From NCBI RefSeq assembly GCF_042432825.1, contig NZ_JBHLWN010000098.1:1-64000 (forward strand): 64,000 nucleotides of DNA. Direction: 5' to 3'. This DNA comes from Gordoniibacillus chartarius (lineage in GTDB: Bacteria > Bacillota > Bacilli > Paenibacillales > NBRC-103111). Shown here piece by piece: positions 15,838-25,064 of the stretch (its first letter is position 1; every line of letters begins with the position of its first letter). The notes under the pieces are model-generated. The model did not search any database. It was not told where the DNA came from and saw nothing but the letters and a program-made list of their open reading frames with translations. The translations under genes and the position numbers were made by a program.

Positions 15838-16419
15838 TTACTTATCGTCGTCGTCATCGTCGTCATAATCGGCTTCTTCATCGTCGCCGTCAGCCTCAAA
15901 CCCGTCTTCGCCCGATTCTTCGCCGGCTTCTTCAGCGTCTTCCTCCTCGGCTTCCTCTTCGAAGAATTCGCCTTCTTCTTCCGAATCGTCGGTCGTATCG
16001 AACTCGTCGCGGTCAGCGTCGAAGGCGTCGAACTCGTCTTCTTCGACTGCGTACGACTCTTCCTCTTCCTCCGCGTACAGCTCCTCGTCGTCCAGGTCGT
16101 CGTCATCGTCGTTGATGATGCGCGGACGCTTGCCGCTGCCCACCGTATCCTCCGACTTCTCGACCGGATACCAGCGCTTCAGTCCCCACAGATTCGTACC
16201 GACACACGCAAAGCGTCCATCGATGTTGATTTCCGTATATAGTTGAGCGATGACTTTCATGACGTCGTCGTCCGACAGCCCTTTGATCTTGGCGATCTCC
16301 GCCATCAGATCACGGTAGTAGAAAGGGGTATTGGCCGCTTTCAACAATTCGAACGCTAGGTCTACCATCGGCATTTCCTTGGCTTGTTCTTCGCTGATTT
16401 TGAGCGTGTATTGACTCAT
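15838..16419 (-). CDS. rpoE: RNA polymerase delta subunit
   Basis: 193 residues. The N-terminal half (1-95) is the HARE-HTH-like delta domain (MVDLAFELLKAANTPFYYRDLM...DGRFACVGTNLWGLKRWYPVEK). The C-terminal half is an extremely acidic Asp/Glu tail, the hallmark of delta, which displaces nucleic acid from RNA polymerase and helps recycling. The tail is slightly longer than in B. subtilis (173 residues). It lies before pyrG in the conserved order. The ATG follows GGGATGATGGGG. Confidence 0.97.
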   Translation of the reverse strand: MSQYTLKISEEQAKEMPMVDLAFELLKAANTPFYYRDLMAEIAKIKGLSDDDVMKVIAQLYTEINIDGRFACVGTNLWGLKRWYPVEKSEDTVGSGKRPRIINDDDDDLDDEELYAEEEEESYAVEEDEFDAFDADRDEFDTTDDSEEEGEFFEEEAEEEDAEEAGEESGEDGFEADGDDEEADYDDDDDDDK

Positions 16420-16599
16420 GGAACCCCATCATCCCTTCGATCATCGATAAAGATAAGTAAACCTTATTTCGGTAAAAAATGCAACTTGCCCCGCACCAAA
16501 CAAGAGGAAACGGCTTTCGCCGTCTTGCAGACGCGCGTTACCCGTTGAAATATAAGCCAAATTATTGAGCTCGGCGAGATAAATTTCTTATATTTACAA

Positions 16600-16656
16600 A
16601 AATAAACGGAGGAGACCTTGCCAGCCGCAACCCCTGCGGTCGTCTCCTCCGCTTAT
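16600..16656 (-). terminator. Terminator-like hairpin between rpoE and the S8 protease
   Basis: CGGAGGAGACC (16607-16617) pairs with GGT-C-GTCTCCTCCG (16638-16651), one bulged base, and AATAA/TTATT extend it. On the minus strand it is followed by TTTATTTTTG. It reads as a leftward terminator lying beyond the protease gene, where it could end transcripts from argS that run antisense to the protease. The stem contains a false Shine-Dalgarno before TTG 16618. The rest of 16420-16857 holds no convincing gene. Confidence 0.65.
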
Positions 16657-16857
16657 TTGACTGTATCCTCGGCGCCTTTCCTTGCCGATCGGGGCGTTCC
16701 GTGCGCCCTCTCTGTATCGTATGTGGGATTCCGCGGCTTGACACGGAGGACGGCCTATTTTGCAGGAATAGCACCGAGCGCCGAGACGGGCAGTACCACG
16801 GCCGAATACGCTGGGAAAAGAAGTGAATCTATTCCCTCGCGAGTGGAGGCATTGCTT

Positions 16858-18039
16858 GTGGACACGGTTCGATTCCTGAAGCGTCTGAACGACGAAATCG
16901 GCAGCTCGGCACCTTCGTCCCGCAGGCTCATCATTCGGTTCGAGAACAGCCAGGCGTTCGCCGCCTGCATGAACGAGTGGAATCGGCGGAAGCATGTCTG
17001 GACGCATCTGACCGGGATTCAGCCGCTACCCATTATCAACGGGATCTCGATCTCCTGTGCTATGGAGGCCAAACGTCAATTGCTGGCGTTCCCTTTCATC
17101 GCCGACGTCGAGACGGACACGAAGAAGCGCCTGCAGCTCGGTTATCAGCCGAACATGAGCAGTCACCCCGCTTCGTCCCGCAGACCGCCCGTCTCCCCCC
17201 ATATCCCTTGGGGCGTGAACCAAATTCGCGCGCCTCAAGCTTGGCGGAGGGCGACCGGACATAACGTCCGGGTCGGAGTCATCGACACCGGCATCGATCC
17301 GTCTCATCCGGACCTCAGGCGATGTATCGGCCGCGGCATCAATCTGGTAAACCGCTCGATCCCGCCCCTGGACGACAACGGACACGGCACCCATATCGCG
17401 GGAACGATCGCCGGCGCCGGCCTGCAGCAGAACGGAGTGATCGGCGTTGCACCTCGAGCGACCATACACGCCGTCAAGGCGTTCGACAGCAACGGCAGCG
17501 CTTATGTGTCGGACATTATCGCCGGCATCGATTGGTGCGTACAGAACGATTTGGACATCATCAATATGAGCTTCGGTATGAAGTCGTATAACAAATCCCT
17601 CGAGCTGGCCGTGCTGAACGCGTTCCGTTCCGGCAAAATCATTGTGGCCTCGTCCGGCAACGACGGCAGGCGGTCGTTCATCGACTATCCGGCCCGCTTC
17701 CCGCAGGTCATCTCGGTCGGCGCGACAACGAGGGCGAACAAAGTGGCGCCGTTCACGAACCGGGGCCGCCGGATCGACATCTTCGCCCCCGGAGAGAACG
17801 TATATTCGGCGTGGCTGCACGGCAAATACCACGAGCTAAGCGGCACGTCCATGGCTACCTCGCACGTCAGCGGCGTAGTCGCCTTGCTGCTGTCGGTCCG
17901 GCCGGGTCTGAGAACGCCGCAAGTGAAGGAGCTGCTGCGCCGGACATCGGTCATGTTCGAGGACAGCAAAAAGGCCGGCGTTACGGCCGGCCGTATTCAT
18001 GCAAGACGTGCAGTAGCCGAGCTGCTCCGCGGCGGTTGA
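16858..18039 (+). CDS. S8 (subtilisin-like) serine protease
   Basis: 393 residues with the complete triad: Asp in VGVIDTGID, His in NGHGTHIAG and Ser in LSGTSMATSHVSG; the oxyanion Asn is in ASSGND. An N-terminal propeptide-like region (about 1-110, RLIIRFENSQAFAACM) precedes IPWGVNQIRAPQAW, the usual mature start. No signal peptide is visible, so it may be intracellular or use another route. GTG 16858 is chosen because GTGGAGG lies eight bases upstream; a TTG frame to 16618 starts inside a hairpin. It stands against the strand of its neighbours and converges on argS with a 24-base gap. Confidence 0.9.
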   Translation: MDTVRFLKRLNDEIGSSAPSSRRLIIRFENSQAFAACMNEWNRRKHVWTHLTGIQPLPIINGISISCAMEAKRQLLAFPFIADVETDTKKRLQLGYQPNMSSHPASSRRPPVSPHIPWGVNQIRAPQAWRRATGHNVRVGVIDTGIDPSHPDLRRCIGRGINLVNRSIPPLDDNGHGTHIAGTIAGAGLQQNGVIGVAPRATIHAVKAFDSNGSAYVSDIIAGIDWCVQNDLDIINMSFGMKSYNKSLELAVLNAFRSGKIIVASSGNDGRRSFIDYPARFPQVISVGATTRANKVAPFTNRGRRIDIFAPGENVYSAWLHGKYHELSGTSMATSHVSGVVALLLSVRPGLRTPQVKELLRRTSVMFEDSKKAGVTAGRIHARRAVAELLRGG

Positions 18040-18063
18040 CCGGCGTGTTTCCGGAAGGGCGGA

Positions 18064-19743
18064 TTACATCCGCTCCGGGGAGGACACGCCGACAAGGCGC
18101 AGCACATTGGCGATGACGGTGCGCAGGGCGGCCAGCATAGCAAGCCGCGCCTGCGTCAGCGCCGCATCCTCGACAATCACCCGCTCCGCTTTGTAGTAGC
18201 TGTGGAACTGGCTCGCCAGTTCGTATACATAACGGATCAAGCGGTGCGGAGCGTATTGTCCGGCGGCGATTTCGACTTCTTCGGGCAGCTCGCCCATTTT
18301 GCGCAGAAGGTCGAATTCTTCCTCGGTACGAAGCACGGACAAGTCCACTTCGCGAACCGGCTGTACCGGAATCCCCTGCTCTTCGGCTTGGCGGAAAATG
18401 GAGCAAATGCGCGCATGCGCATACTGTACATAGAATACCGGGTTCTCGTTCGATTTGGACACCGCAAGATCCATGTCGAAGTCGAGATGCGAATCCATGC
18501 TGCGCATCGTGAAGAAGTAGCGCATCGGGTCGACGCCGACCTCGTCCATCAGATCCTCCATCGTCACCGCCTTGCCCGTCCGCTTGGACATCTTCACCTT
18601 CTCGCCGTTCTGGAACAGCGACACCATCTGGGCAATCAGAACGGTGAGCTTGTCCGCATCGTAGCCGAGCGCCGACATCGCCGCTTTCATCCGCGGGATG
18701 TAGCCGTGATGGTCCGCGCCCCAGATGTTGATCATCCGGTCGAAGCCGCGCTGGTACTTGTTGCGGTGATAAGCGATGTCCGGCGTCAAATACGTAAACG
18801 TCCCGTCGTTCTTGATCAGCACGCGATCCTTGTCGTCGCCGTACGTTGTCGTCCGCAGCCACGTTGCGTCATCCTGCTCGTAAATATGGCCCTGAGCGCG
18901 GATCTGGTCGAGCACTTCGGGAATGACGCCGCTCTCGTAGATCGACGTTTCGGAGAACCATTCGTCGAAATGGACGCCGAAGCGGGCGAGGTCGCGTTTG
19001 ATTTTGTCCAGTTCTTTGGTCAGGCCGTACGTGCGGAAAAATTGAAAGCGCTCCTCGTCGCCGAGCTGCAGCAGCGCATCGCCCTTCTCTTGTGCCAGCT
19101 CCTCGGCAAACTGCTTGATGTCCGCTCCGTGATAACCGTCCTCCGGCATTTCGGCATCCTGCCCGAGCGCTTGACGGTAACGGGCTTCCAGCGATTTGGC
19201 CAGGTTGACGACCTGATTGCCGGCATCGTTGATGTAATATTCGCGCGTAACATCGTAGCCGGCGAACGCCAGCAGGTTGCACAGGGCGTCGCCGACAGCT
19301 GCGCCTCGGGCGTGGCCGAGATGCAGCGAGCCGGTCGGGTTCGCCGAGACGAACTCGACCTGGATGCGCTGGCCCCGGCCGATGTTCACGAAGCCGTAGC
19401 GTTCGCCGGCTTCCAGTACCTGGAGGATGATCGGGTGCAGGTAGCTCTTGTCCATCTTGAAGTTGATGAAGCCTGGACCTGCAATGTCGATGGATGCGAC
19501 ATGTACGGCTTCTTTGTTCAGGTTGTCGGAGATCGCTTGCGCGATGTCGCGCGGGTTGCGCTTCGCGATCCGGGTCAGCTGCATCGCAACGTTCGTAGCG
19601 AAGTCGCCGTGCGCCTTCTCCTTCGGCACTTCAATGACGAATTCCGGCAGCTGGTCGGCGGCCACGATTCCTGCGGCGACGATGCTCCGGGCGATTTCTT
19701 CCTTAAGGGTTTGTTTGACGGTATCGAGCACATTCGAGGTCAT
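18064..19743 (-). CDS. argS: Arginyl-tRNA synthetase
   Basis: 559 residues, class I synthetase. It carries the ArgRS N-terminal additional domain (ADQLPEFVIEVPKEKAHGDFATNVAM), the HIGH equivalent (PTGSLHLGHARGAAVGDAL), a KMSK loop (VKMSKRTGKAVTMEDL) and the DALR anticodon domain ending VSSPERM. AGGAGG lies ten bases upstream, and the ATG overlaps the ywiB stop by four bases. The ywiB-argS pair is conserved in Bacillus. No terminator is seen between it and the convergent protease. Confidence 0.98.
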   Translation of the reverse strand: MTSNVLDTVKQTLKEEIARSIVAAGIVAADQLPEFVIEVPKEKAHGDFATNVAMQLTRIAKRNPRDIAQAISDNLNKEAVHVASIDIAGPGFINFKMDKSYLHPIILQVLEAGERYGFVNIGRGQRIQVEFVSANPTGSLHLGHARGAAVGDALCNLLAFAGYDVTREYYINDAGNQVVNLAKSLEARYRQALGQDAEMPEDGYHGADIKQFAEELAQEKGDALLQLGDEERFQFFRTYGLTKELDKIKRDLARFGVHFDEWFSETSIYESGVIPEVLDQIRAQGHIYEQDDATWLRTTTYGDDKDRVLIKNDGTFTYLTPDIAYHRNKYQRGFDRMINIWGADHHGYIPRMKAAMSALGYDADKLTVLIAQMVSLFQNGEKVKMSKRTGKAVTMEDLMDEVGVDPMRYFFTMRSMDSHLDFDMDLAVSKSNENPVFYVQYAHARICSIFRQAEEQGIPVQPVREVDLSVLRTEEEFDLLRKMGELPEEVEIAAGQYAPHRLIRYVYELASQFHSYYKAERVIVEDAALTQARLAMLAALRTVIANVLRLVGVSSPERM

Positions 19744-20213
19744 GACGATAGTTCCTCCTGAATAGTCAGCTTCACATGATAAGTGCCGGCCCGTTCTCCG
19801 GCTACTTCGAGATCATAGGCGAGTTCGACCGCTCCGCGCCGGACTCTAGCTGCCGAGCCGGTTCTTGCGGAGCTCCACGTATCGCGGACGGAGCGCGTGC
19901 GTACGGCGAGCTCCATGCGGCCCTGCGCCGTTTCGTAGTAGCCGATGCGCAGCTCCCCTTGCACGAACGTCATGTCGGAGCGGATGTCGCCTTGGCGCAA
20001 AATTTTGACGGAGGCGGGTCCGATGTTGACGATCGTCGTCGTTCGCCCATACTCCTTGGCCGGCTCCGCGTAGCGGATGAAGCTGCGGTCTCCCTTGTCG
20101 TACCAGTCGCCCTGCGTGCGGTAAGCCGTGCGCTGGCCGCCGCCCCGGCTCTCGACCGTAACGGCGACCTTCACAGGCGGCCGAGGGGCTGGCGCTGCTT
20201 CCGGTTTATGCAT
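19740..20213 (-). CDS. ywiB: DUF1934 beta-barrel protein (YwiB family)
   Basis: About 157 residues. The body (VAVTVESRGGGQRTAYRTQGDWYDKGDRSFIRYAE...EYGRTTTIVNI...ILRQGDIRSDMTFVQGE) is the DUF1934/YwiB pattern, a small calycin-like beta barrel of unknown function. Start 20213 (MHKPEA) is preferred, with ATG 20231 possible; the open frame further to 20363 would run into the divergent AraC gene. It is translationally coupled to argS, as in Bacillus. Confidence 0.85.
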   Translation of the reverse strand: MHKPEAAPAPRPPVKVAVTVESRGGGQRTAYRTQGDWYDKGDRSFIRYAEPAKEYGRTTTIVNIGPASVKILRQGDIRSDMTFVQGELRIGYYETAQGRMELAVRTRSVRDTWSSARTGSAARVRRGAVELAYDLEVAGERAGTYHVKLTIQEELSS

Positions 20214-20347
20214 ATGTACACCCGTTTCCATAGTCTCGTGGGCAATGTAAGTAGCTATAAGTGTATAGTATTGCGGGGCTATTTTCAATGAGGGTAAGCT
20301 GTGCAGAAGCCGGACGGAGCGTGATATGATAAGGGAACAGGCTTTGA

Positions 20348-21193
20348 ATGGGGCGATCGACAATGCTGGTGAATGTATTTAGCGTACTGACGGAGGCGGA
20401 TAAACAGCTGCCGCTGTATGTGACAAGCGTCGGCGGCTGGGCGCATCAGGAGCCGATGTGGCGGGAGCACGGTTTTCCCGACTTTCAATGGATTCAGACC
20501 GTGTCGGGGCAGGGCGTTCTGAAAGCGGCGGACGGCCGCCGGCTGACGGTGTCCAAGGGCCAGGGCATGCTGCTGTATCCGCACGAGGAGCACGAATATG
20601 CCGCCGTGAAGGAGCCTTGGGAGGTCGTGTGGATTTCCTGGAACGGCCGGCAGGCGGCCGAGATGCTGGAGACGCTGGGGCTGCTGCGCACCGAGGCGCT
20701 GCATATTTCGAGCCCGGAGCGGACGCTGCTGCGCTGCCGGGAGGCGCTCGCGGGCGCCCAATCGGCCGATCCGCTGCGGTCGCTGCGCGTGTCTGCCGTT
20801 CTGTACGAGCTTGTGCTCGATTTGTCCGCATACGGCTCGGCCTCGGAGCTGCGTTCCAAGGGGCAGCATGCGGAGCAGCTCGCTCCGGTGCTCAGCCTGA
20901 TGGAAGAGCGCAGCGCCGAGCCGCTGACGCTGGACATGCTGGCGGATACGCTCGGCGTCTCGCCGCAGCATACGTGCCATCTGTTCCAGCAGACGCTCGG
21001 GATGCGGCCGTTCGAGTACTTGAAGCGGGTGCGGCTGCGCAAGGCGAAGGAGCTGCTGCTGCAGGATTGGAAGCTGGAGGTGCAGCAGGTGGCGGAGCGC
21101 GTCGGGTACGGGAATGCGAGCTATTTCATCAAGCTGTTTAAGGAGCAAGAGGGGATGACGCCGGCCCAGTTCCGCGGATCGTATCGGATGTAG
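20348..21193 (+). CDS. AraC family transcriptional regulator
   Basis: 281 residues: an N-terminal cupin-like sensor domain (about 20-150, with GQGMLLYPHEEHEYAAV, a metal- or sugar-binding loop in this class) and a C-terminal pair of helix-turn-helix motifs (about 185-280, LTLDMLADTLGVSPQHTCHLFQ and VQQVAERVGYGNASYFIKLFKEQEGMTPAQFR). The class usually controls carbohydrate genes. No target operon adjoins it. ATG 20363 (MLVNVF) is an alternative start. It is divergent from ywiB. Confidence 0.9.
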   Translation: MGRSTMLVNVFSVLTEADKQLPLYVTSVGGWAHQEPMWREHGFPDFQWIQTVSGQGVLKAADGRRLTVSKGQGMLLYPHEEHEYAAVKEPWEVVWISWNGRQAAEMLETLGLLRTEALHISSPERTLLRCREALAGAQSADPLRSLRVSAVLYELVLDLSAYGSASELRSKGQHAEQLAPVLSLMEERSAEPLTLDMLADTLGVSPQHTCHLFQQTLGMRPFEYLKRVRLRKAKELLLQDWKLEVQQVAERVGYGNASYFIKLFKEQEGMTPAQFRGSYRM

Positions 21194-21217
21194 AGCGGCG
21201 GGTGATGCTGTGCTGGG

Positions 21218-21362
21218 GCGATGGGGCGGGGTAATGATGGATTGCATCGCTAAAGTGGCTGCTGTCGGTCATGGCTGGGGGCGTTAACGATGGTTTGCAT
21301 CGTTAACGTACCGGATGCGGACATGGCTGGGGGCGTTAACGATGTTTTGCATCGTTAACGTA
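21218..21362. repeat. Three tandem 52-bp palindromic repeats
   Basis: Two near-identical 41-base units (21270-21310 and 21322-21362) lie 52 bases apart. Each holds a perfect 11-bp inverted repeat, CGTTAACGATG / CATCGTTAACG, around a 5-base loop. A degenerate third copy lies one period upstream (about 21218-21258). The stems would form stable hairpins on either strand. The unit looks like a dispersed intergenic palindrome. Confidence 0.85.
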
Positions 21363-21397
21363 GCTGCGTGCTATCGATCTCGGGCCGCCGCAATCTC

Positions 21398-21453
21398 ATG
21401 CAAAAAGAACCTTCACTTCCACGGACTCCATGGAGATGAAGATTCTTTTGCAT
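21398..21453 (-). terminator. Terminator after the chemoreceptor gene
   Basis: ATGCAAAAAGAA pairs with TTCTTTTGCAT, with inner TTCA/TGAA and CCATGG pairings, forming a long hairpin 80 bases past the stop. The U-rich part (TTCTTTTTGCAT on the minus strand) lies within the 3' arm. Confidence 0.6.
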
Positions 21454-21533
21454 CTGAATTTTGCATGTGAATACTACGTCGTCTCAACGAGAGCTTTGGA
21501 TGGAACCAGCCTCTTCGTTTTCATACAGCCGCC

Positions 21534-23597
21534 TTATACTTTGAACGTCGACACCATGCTCTTCAGGCTTTCCGCGCTCTCCTTCGTCTCCTGAACCGCC
21601 TGGGCCACCTGCCCCGTCTGCTCGAGAGATTTGCCGGCCTGCTGAGCGATATACTCGGTACCCGCCGCCGACTCGCCGTTCGCCGTCGTAATCTCGCCGA
21701 CAATCGACGCCAGATTTTGGATGGATGCACTCAGCTCCTCGGCGGTGGCGCTAAAGTCCGTAACCAATTCCAGCACATACTCCGCGTCCCGGAAATACTG
21801 ATCCCCGGTTTCCACCATCCGCTTGTAGTCATCCATAACCGATCGGTCGATGAAATGAATCAGCTCTTCCGAGTTCATCTGCAGGTTCTGCACGGAAGAA
21901 ATCACCATGTCCGCCACACCCTGAATTTCGGTGACGGCAGATTTGGAGTTTTCCGCCAGCTTGCGGATTTCCGTTGCGACCACGGCAAAGCCTCTGCCTG
22001 CTTCCCCCGCTCTTGCCGCTTCAATGGACGCATTGAGGGCGAGCAAATTCGTCTGCGACGTAATTTGCAGGATCGAATCCGACAGCACTTTAATTTGATC
22101 GACCGACTTCGATTGCTCGATGGCCGCTACCATCCCCGCCCTTACGCGGCTGATGACGTCGCCCGCCGACTGCTGCGAGGCAATTGCATTCTCGCTGAGC
22201 TGCTTCGCTCTGGAGCTGATCTTCTCGGAAGCCGAAGCTCCTTCCTGAGCCTTCACCGCAATAGACAAAGCGGCTCTTTCGAGCTCCGCCGACGAAGCGC
22301 TCATTTCTTGCGCGGAAGCGGCGGTCTGTTCCGCTCCTGCGGACATTTCCTCGGCGGCTGCGGTGACATTTTCCATCTGTCTGTTAAGCTCCGATAAGTT
22401 GGAATTGACGACGGCAACGGATTGTTCCAGCTGTTCCGACTGCTTCGCAATCGTCGCAATCATATCCCTCGTCTTCTCCTTCATGTCCTGCATGGAGCGC
22501 ATCAGCATGCCGGTCTCATCCCTGGACCTTATATACTTCTGCGGAATATCCTGCGAGAAGTCGCCGGTCGCGAGAATCTGGAGCCGCTCCGCTGCAAGCT
22601 TCACCGGCTTCATAATCCGGTAGGTAAAGTAAGCGATGATGGCGGAGGCAATGAGGATATTTAGAATAATTTGCCAGGAAACGCTGCGCTTCATTTCGTT
22701 AATTCGGGACAAGTAGTGTTCGGTCGGCATATAAGAAACGGTATACATGCCTTCCGTTTTGCCCTTGACGTAATACGCGATATAGCGGACTCCGTCCCAT
22801 GCAAACGTACCGGCACCCGACGGACTACTCTTGAACTGTTGATAAAATCCCCCTAATTCCCCTTGTTCTTTGCTTAAATCAAGCTTGAGGATGCGAGCCG
22901 GGTCCTTGGAGGAGATCACTAGGCCGTCCGGATTGACGATCATCGTATCGATTGTCGAATCCGCTTTATTGCCTACAATCGCCGAGGAGCTGATATTGAG
23001 CTGAACCGCCATGACAAGCGCGGCGATGACGGTATCCGTCTGGCGGTCGATGACCGGAGCCATGACAGAGACGACAGGGCTGCCGGTTGCCGGCGAAGGC
23101 ACAGCAGCTCCGACGGCCGTTTTCTTGCTCTTGCGTACGTCTTGAAGCCACGTTAGAGCCGGGCCTTCGAATTTGAAGCCTTCACTTTTGCCGCCAAGCC
23201 CGTCAATCATCGCTACGTCGTCATAAACGTAGAATATGTTATCAAACATGCCGTTCGATTCTTTTACTTTTTGTTCCAGATAGGCGGACAGCTTTCGTTT
23301 CTTGACCGGATCCAGCTTCTTGCCGGCCTTCAGATCCGAAAAAAACTCGACGGCGTACGGTTGATCTGCGAGGTTCGTCGCGATTACGGCGAGATCCGAA
23401 AAGGCCGAATCGATATCGTCCGCTTTTTCGAGCGCCATGTTTTGCACCGATAGAGCGGCATCCTTCTCCAGCATATCGGTTGTGGAACTCGAAACATAAT
23501 TCAGCATGAACAGCATCGGGATCGTCATGCACAGAATTGAAATCAAAAGCAATTTGGCGAACAAACTGCGAATGTTTTTTCCAAGCCACCCTTTCAA
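21534..23597 (-). CDS. Methyl-accepting chemotaxis protein
   Basis: 687 residues. One membrane helix near 15-35, an extracellular Cache-type sensor (about 40-310), a second helix (about 313-335), HAMP, and a long signalling domain with the conserved hairpin (ALNASIEAARAGEAGRGFAVVATEIRKLAENSK). It relays ligand binding to CheA/CheW. The start is TTG 23597, with GGAGGAG seven bases upstream; a GTG at 23651 is less likely. It is monocistronic, with a hairpin downstream. The ligand cannot be deduced. Confidence 0.93.
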   Translation of the reverse strand: MKGWLGKNIRSLFAKLLLISILCMTIPMLFMLNYVSSSTTDMLEKDAALSVQNMALEKADDIDSAFSDLAVIATNLADQPYAVEFFSDLKAGKKLDPVKKRKLSAYLEQKVKESNGMFDNIFYVYDDVAMIDGLGGKSEGFKFEGPALTWLQDVRKSKKTAVGAAVPSPATGSPVVSVMAPVIDRQTDTVIAALVMAVQLNISSSAIVGNKADSTIDTMIVNPDGLVISSKDPARILKLDLSKEQGELGGFYQQFKSSPSGAGTFAWDGVRYIAYYVKGKTEGMYTVSYMPTEHYLSRINEMKRSVSWQIILNILIASAIIAYFTYRIMKPVKLAAERLQILATGDFSQDIPQKYIRSRDETGMLMRSMQDMKEKTRDMIATIAKQSEQLEQSVAVVNSNLSELNRQMENVTAAAEEMSAGAEQTAASAQEMSASSAELERAALSIAVKAQEGASASEKISSRAKQLSENAIASQQSAGDVISRVRAGMVAAIEQSKSVDQIKVLSDSILQITSQTNLLALNASIEAARAGEAGRGFAVVATEIRKLAENSKSAVTEIQGVADMVISSVQNLQMNSEELIHFIDRSVMDDYKRMVETGDQYFRDAEYVLELVTDFSATAEELSASIQNLASIVGEITTANGESAAGTEYIAQQAGKSLEQTGQVAQAVQETKESAESLKSMVSTFKV

Positions 23598-23782
23598 AAC
23601 GTAACTCCTCCAGCTTTCTAAGTGAATTTCTTTGTTTTCGTGCCTTATCACCTCCGGGATTCTATATCAATTCGACAAAATCCTCCTGAAAAGGACAATT
23701 CCTGCATTTTCAAGTTATTGCCGACGTTGCCTTACAGAGCATGCCGCCGCTGTCGAAATGTTGCTCTCCTAGTCGTTCCCCA

Positions 23783-23812
23783 TTGGAATACGCGACCCTC
23801 GGGGGGTATACT
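23783..23812 (+). promoter_or_regulatory. Promoter of the ada-ogt-alkA operon
   Basis: TTGGAA (23783-23788), 18-base spacer, TATACT (23807-23812). The start near 23819 leaves a leader of only about 12 bases before GTG 23831 and rules out the upstream ATG at 23741. Confidence 0.7.
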
Positions 23813-23830
23813 GGGCGTAACGGAAAGGCG

Positions 23831-24991
23831 GTGAGCGATCTGGATCCGACATTGTTTGAGCACTTGTATGCCTCGATTGCCAGGAAGGAGTCCACTTACG
23901 ACGGCGTGTACTATACCGGCGTGAAGACGACGCGCATCGTGTGCCGTCCCTCCTGCCGGGCGCGAACCCCCTATCGTGAAAATATTACGTTTTACCGTTC
24001 TCTGGATGCGGCGCTGAGTGACGGGTTCCGGCCATGCAAGCGGTGCCGGCCGGAGGCGAACGGGGCGCTTCGCCCGGATGCGGCGCTGGCTGTCCAGGCT
24101 GATGCGTGGATAGAAGCGCACTATGGCGAGCGGCTGACGCTGCGTGAGCTGGCGCGGAGGCTGGCTGTCAGCCCCTTCCATCTGCAGCGGACGTACAAGC
24201 GGGTGACGGGACGTTCGCCGATGGAGAAGCTGCACGATGTGCGTTTTGCAGCGGCGAAGCGGCTGTTGACGGCGGGCAGCGCCGCTTATCGAGCGGACGG
24301 CTCGGGAGACGGGGAGATGGCGGGTACTGAGCTGCGAGAGGAACCGGCGGGGGCGGTAGCAGGAGTGCCGATGTCGGTTGCGGCGGATAGGACGACGGCA
24401 TTGATGGCCGCGGACGGGACGGCGACGCCGTCGGGTGTGACGGCATCGCCGACGGCTGTGACGGCACCGACGGTGACGCCGGGGTCGGATGCGGCTGCTG
24501 GGACGGTGCTCCCGGAGACGATTGCGGGGGCATCGAGTGCGGATGTGACTTCCGGAACGGGAGCATCGGGGCCGGGTGCAGCGGCTGCGGCGGGAATGCC
24601 GGCAACGCCGACTGTGGCGGGTCAGCTCCGTATTGCCGAGATTGCCCGGACGGTAGGGTTTCAGAGCGCGTCCCATTTTGCCATGTGGTTTAAAGAGCAT
24701 GCCGGCATGTCGCCTCAGGATTATCGGGAGCTTGGTGAGAGCAGGTTATCGGAAGCTCAGGCTGCTGGCAGCGAAAGCGCAAACCGCAGGGCCGAAAGCA
24801 GCCGGAGCATTAGCAGCGGTGAAGCTATTAGCGATGGCGAGACTCATAACGGGTATGTAACCCTTAGCGATAGTGAGATTCATAACGGGGATAAGACCCT
24901 TAGCGGCGACGAGCGCATGAAAACCGGTTTGCGAGTTAACGGCGACGGGAGTCAGCTCGGCGGGCCCCCCGGCGCCAGCGGGAATGATTAA
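23831..24991 (+). CDS. adaA: AdaA-type methylphosphotriester sensor/AraC activator with inserted linker
   Basis: 386 residues. The N-terminal Ada zinc domain has Cys38, Cys42, Cys69 and Cys72 (CRPSC...CKRC), the site that accepts methyl from DNA phosphotriesters. The first AraC helix-turn-helix is at about 102-146 and the second at about 266-301. The roughly 118 residues between them are an Ala/Thr/Gly/Pro-rich low-complexity insert, where normal family members have only a few residues. An 85-residue Ser/Gly/Asp-rich tail follows. B. subtilis AdaA is 211 residues. The start is GTG. It heads an operon with ogt and alkA, so it presumably activates alkylation repair. Confidence 0.88.
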   Translation: MSDLDPTLFEHLYASIARKESTYDGVYYTGVKTTRIVCRPSCRARTPYRENITFYRSLDAALSDGFRPCKRCRPEANGALRPDAALAVQADAWIEAHYGERLTLRELARRLAVSPFHLQRTYKRVTGRSPMEKLHDVRFAAAKRLLTAGSAAYRADGSGDGEMAGTELREEPAGAVAGVPMSVAADRTTALMAADGTATPSGVTASPTAVTAPTVTPGSDAAAGTVLPETIAGASSADVTSGTGASGPGAAAAAGMPATPTVAGQLRIAEIARTVGFQSASHFAMWFKEHAGMSPQDYRELGESRLSEAQAAGSESANRRAESSRSISSGEAISDGETHNGYVTLSDSEIHNGDKTLSGDERMKTGLRVNGDGSQLGGPPGASGND

Positions 24992-25064
24992 GGCAGTTTC
25001 AATAGATGGATCACCCTATGCACGGGAGTTTTATCGGTACGGTTACTACCAGAGGGAGGACGTT

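Noticed and set aside
16618..16857. Extended N-terminus of the S8 protease from TTG 16618
   Set aside because: The apparent ribosome-binding site is the arm of a terminator-like hairpin with only 3-base spacing; GTG 16858 has a proper site.
18202..19761. 519-codon plus-strand frame
   Set aside because: It is fully antisense to argS, whose motifs are intact.
21218..21362. Palindromic repeats considered as a CRISPR array
   Set aside because: Only about three copies, near-identical flanks instead of unique spacers, and no cas genes.
23741..23830. Longer adaA start at ATG 23741
   Set aside because: The clear promoter at 23783-23812 lies inside it and no ribosome-binding site precedes it.
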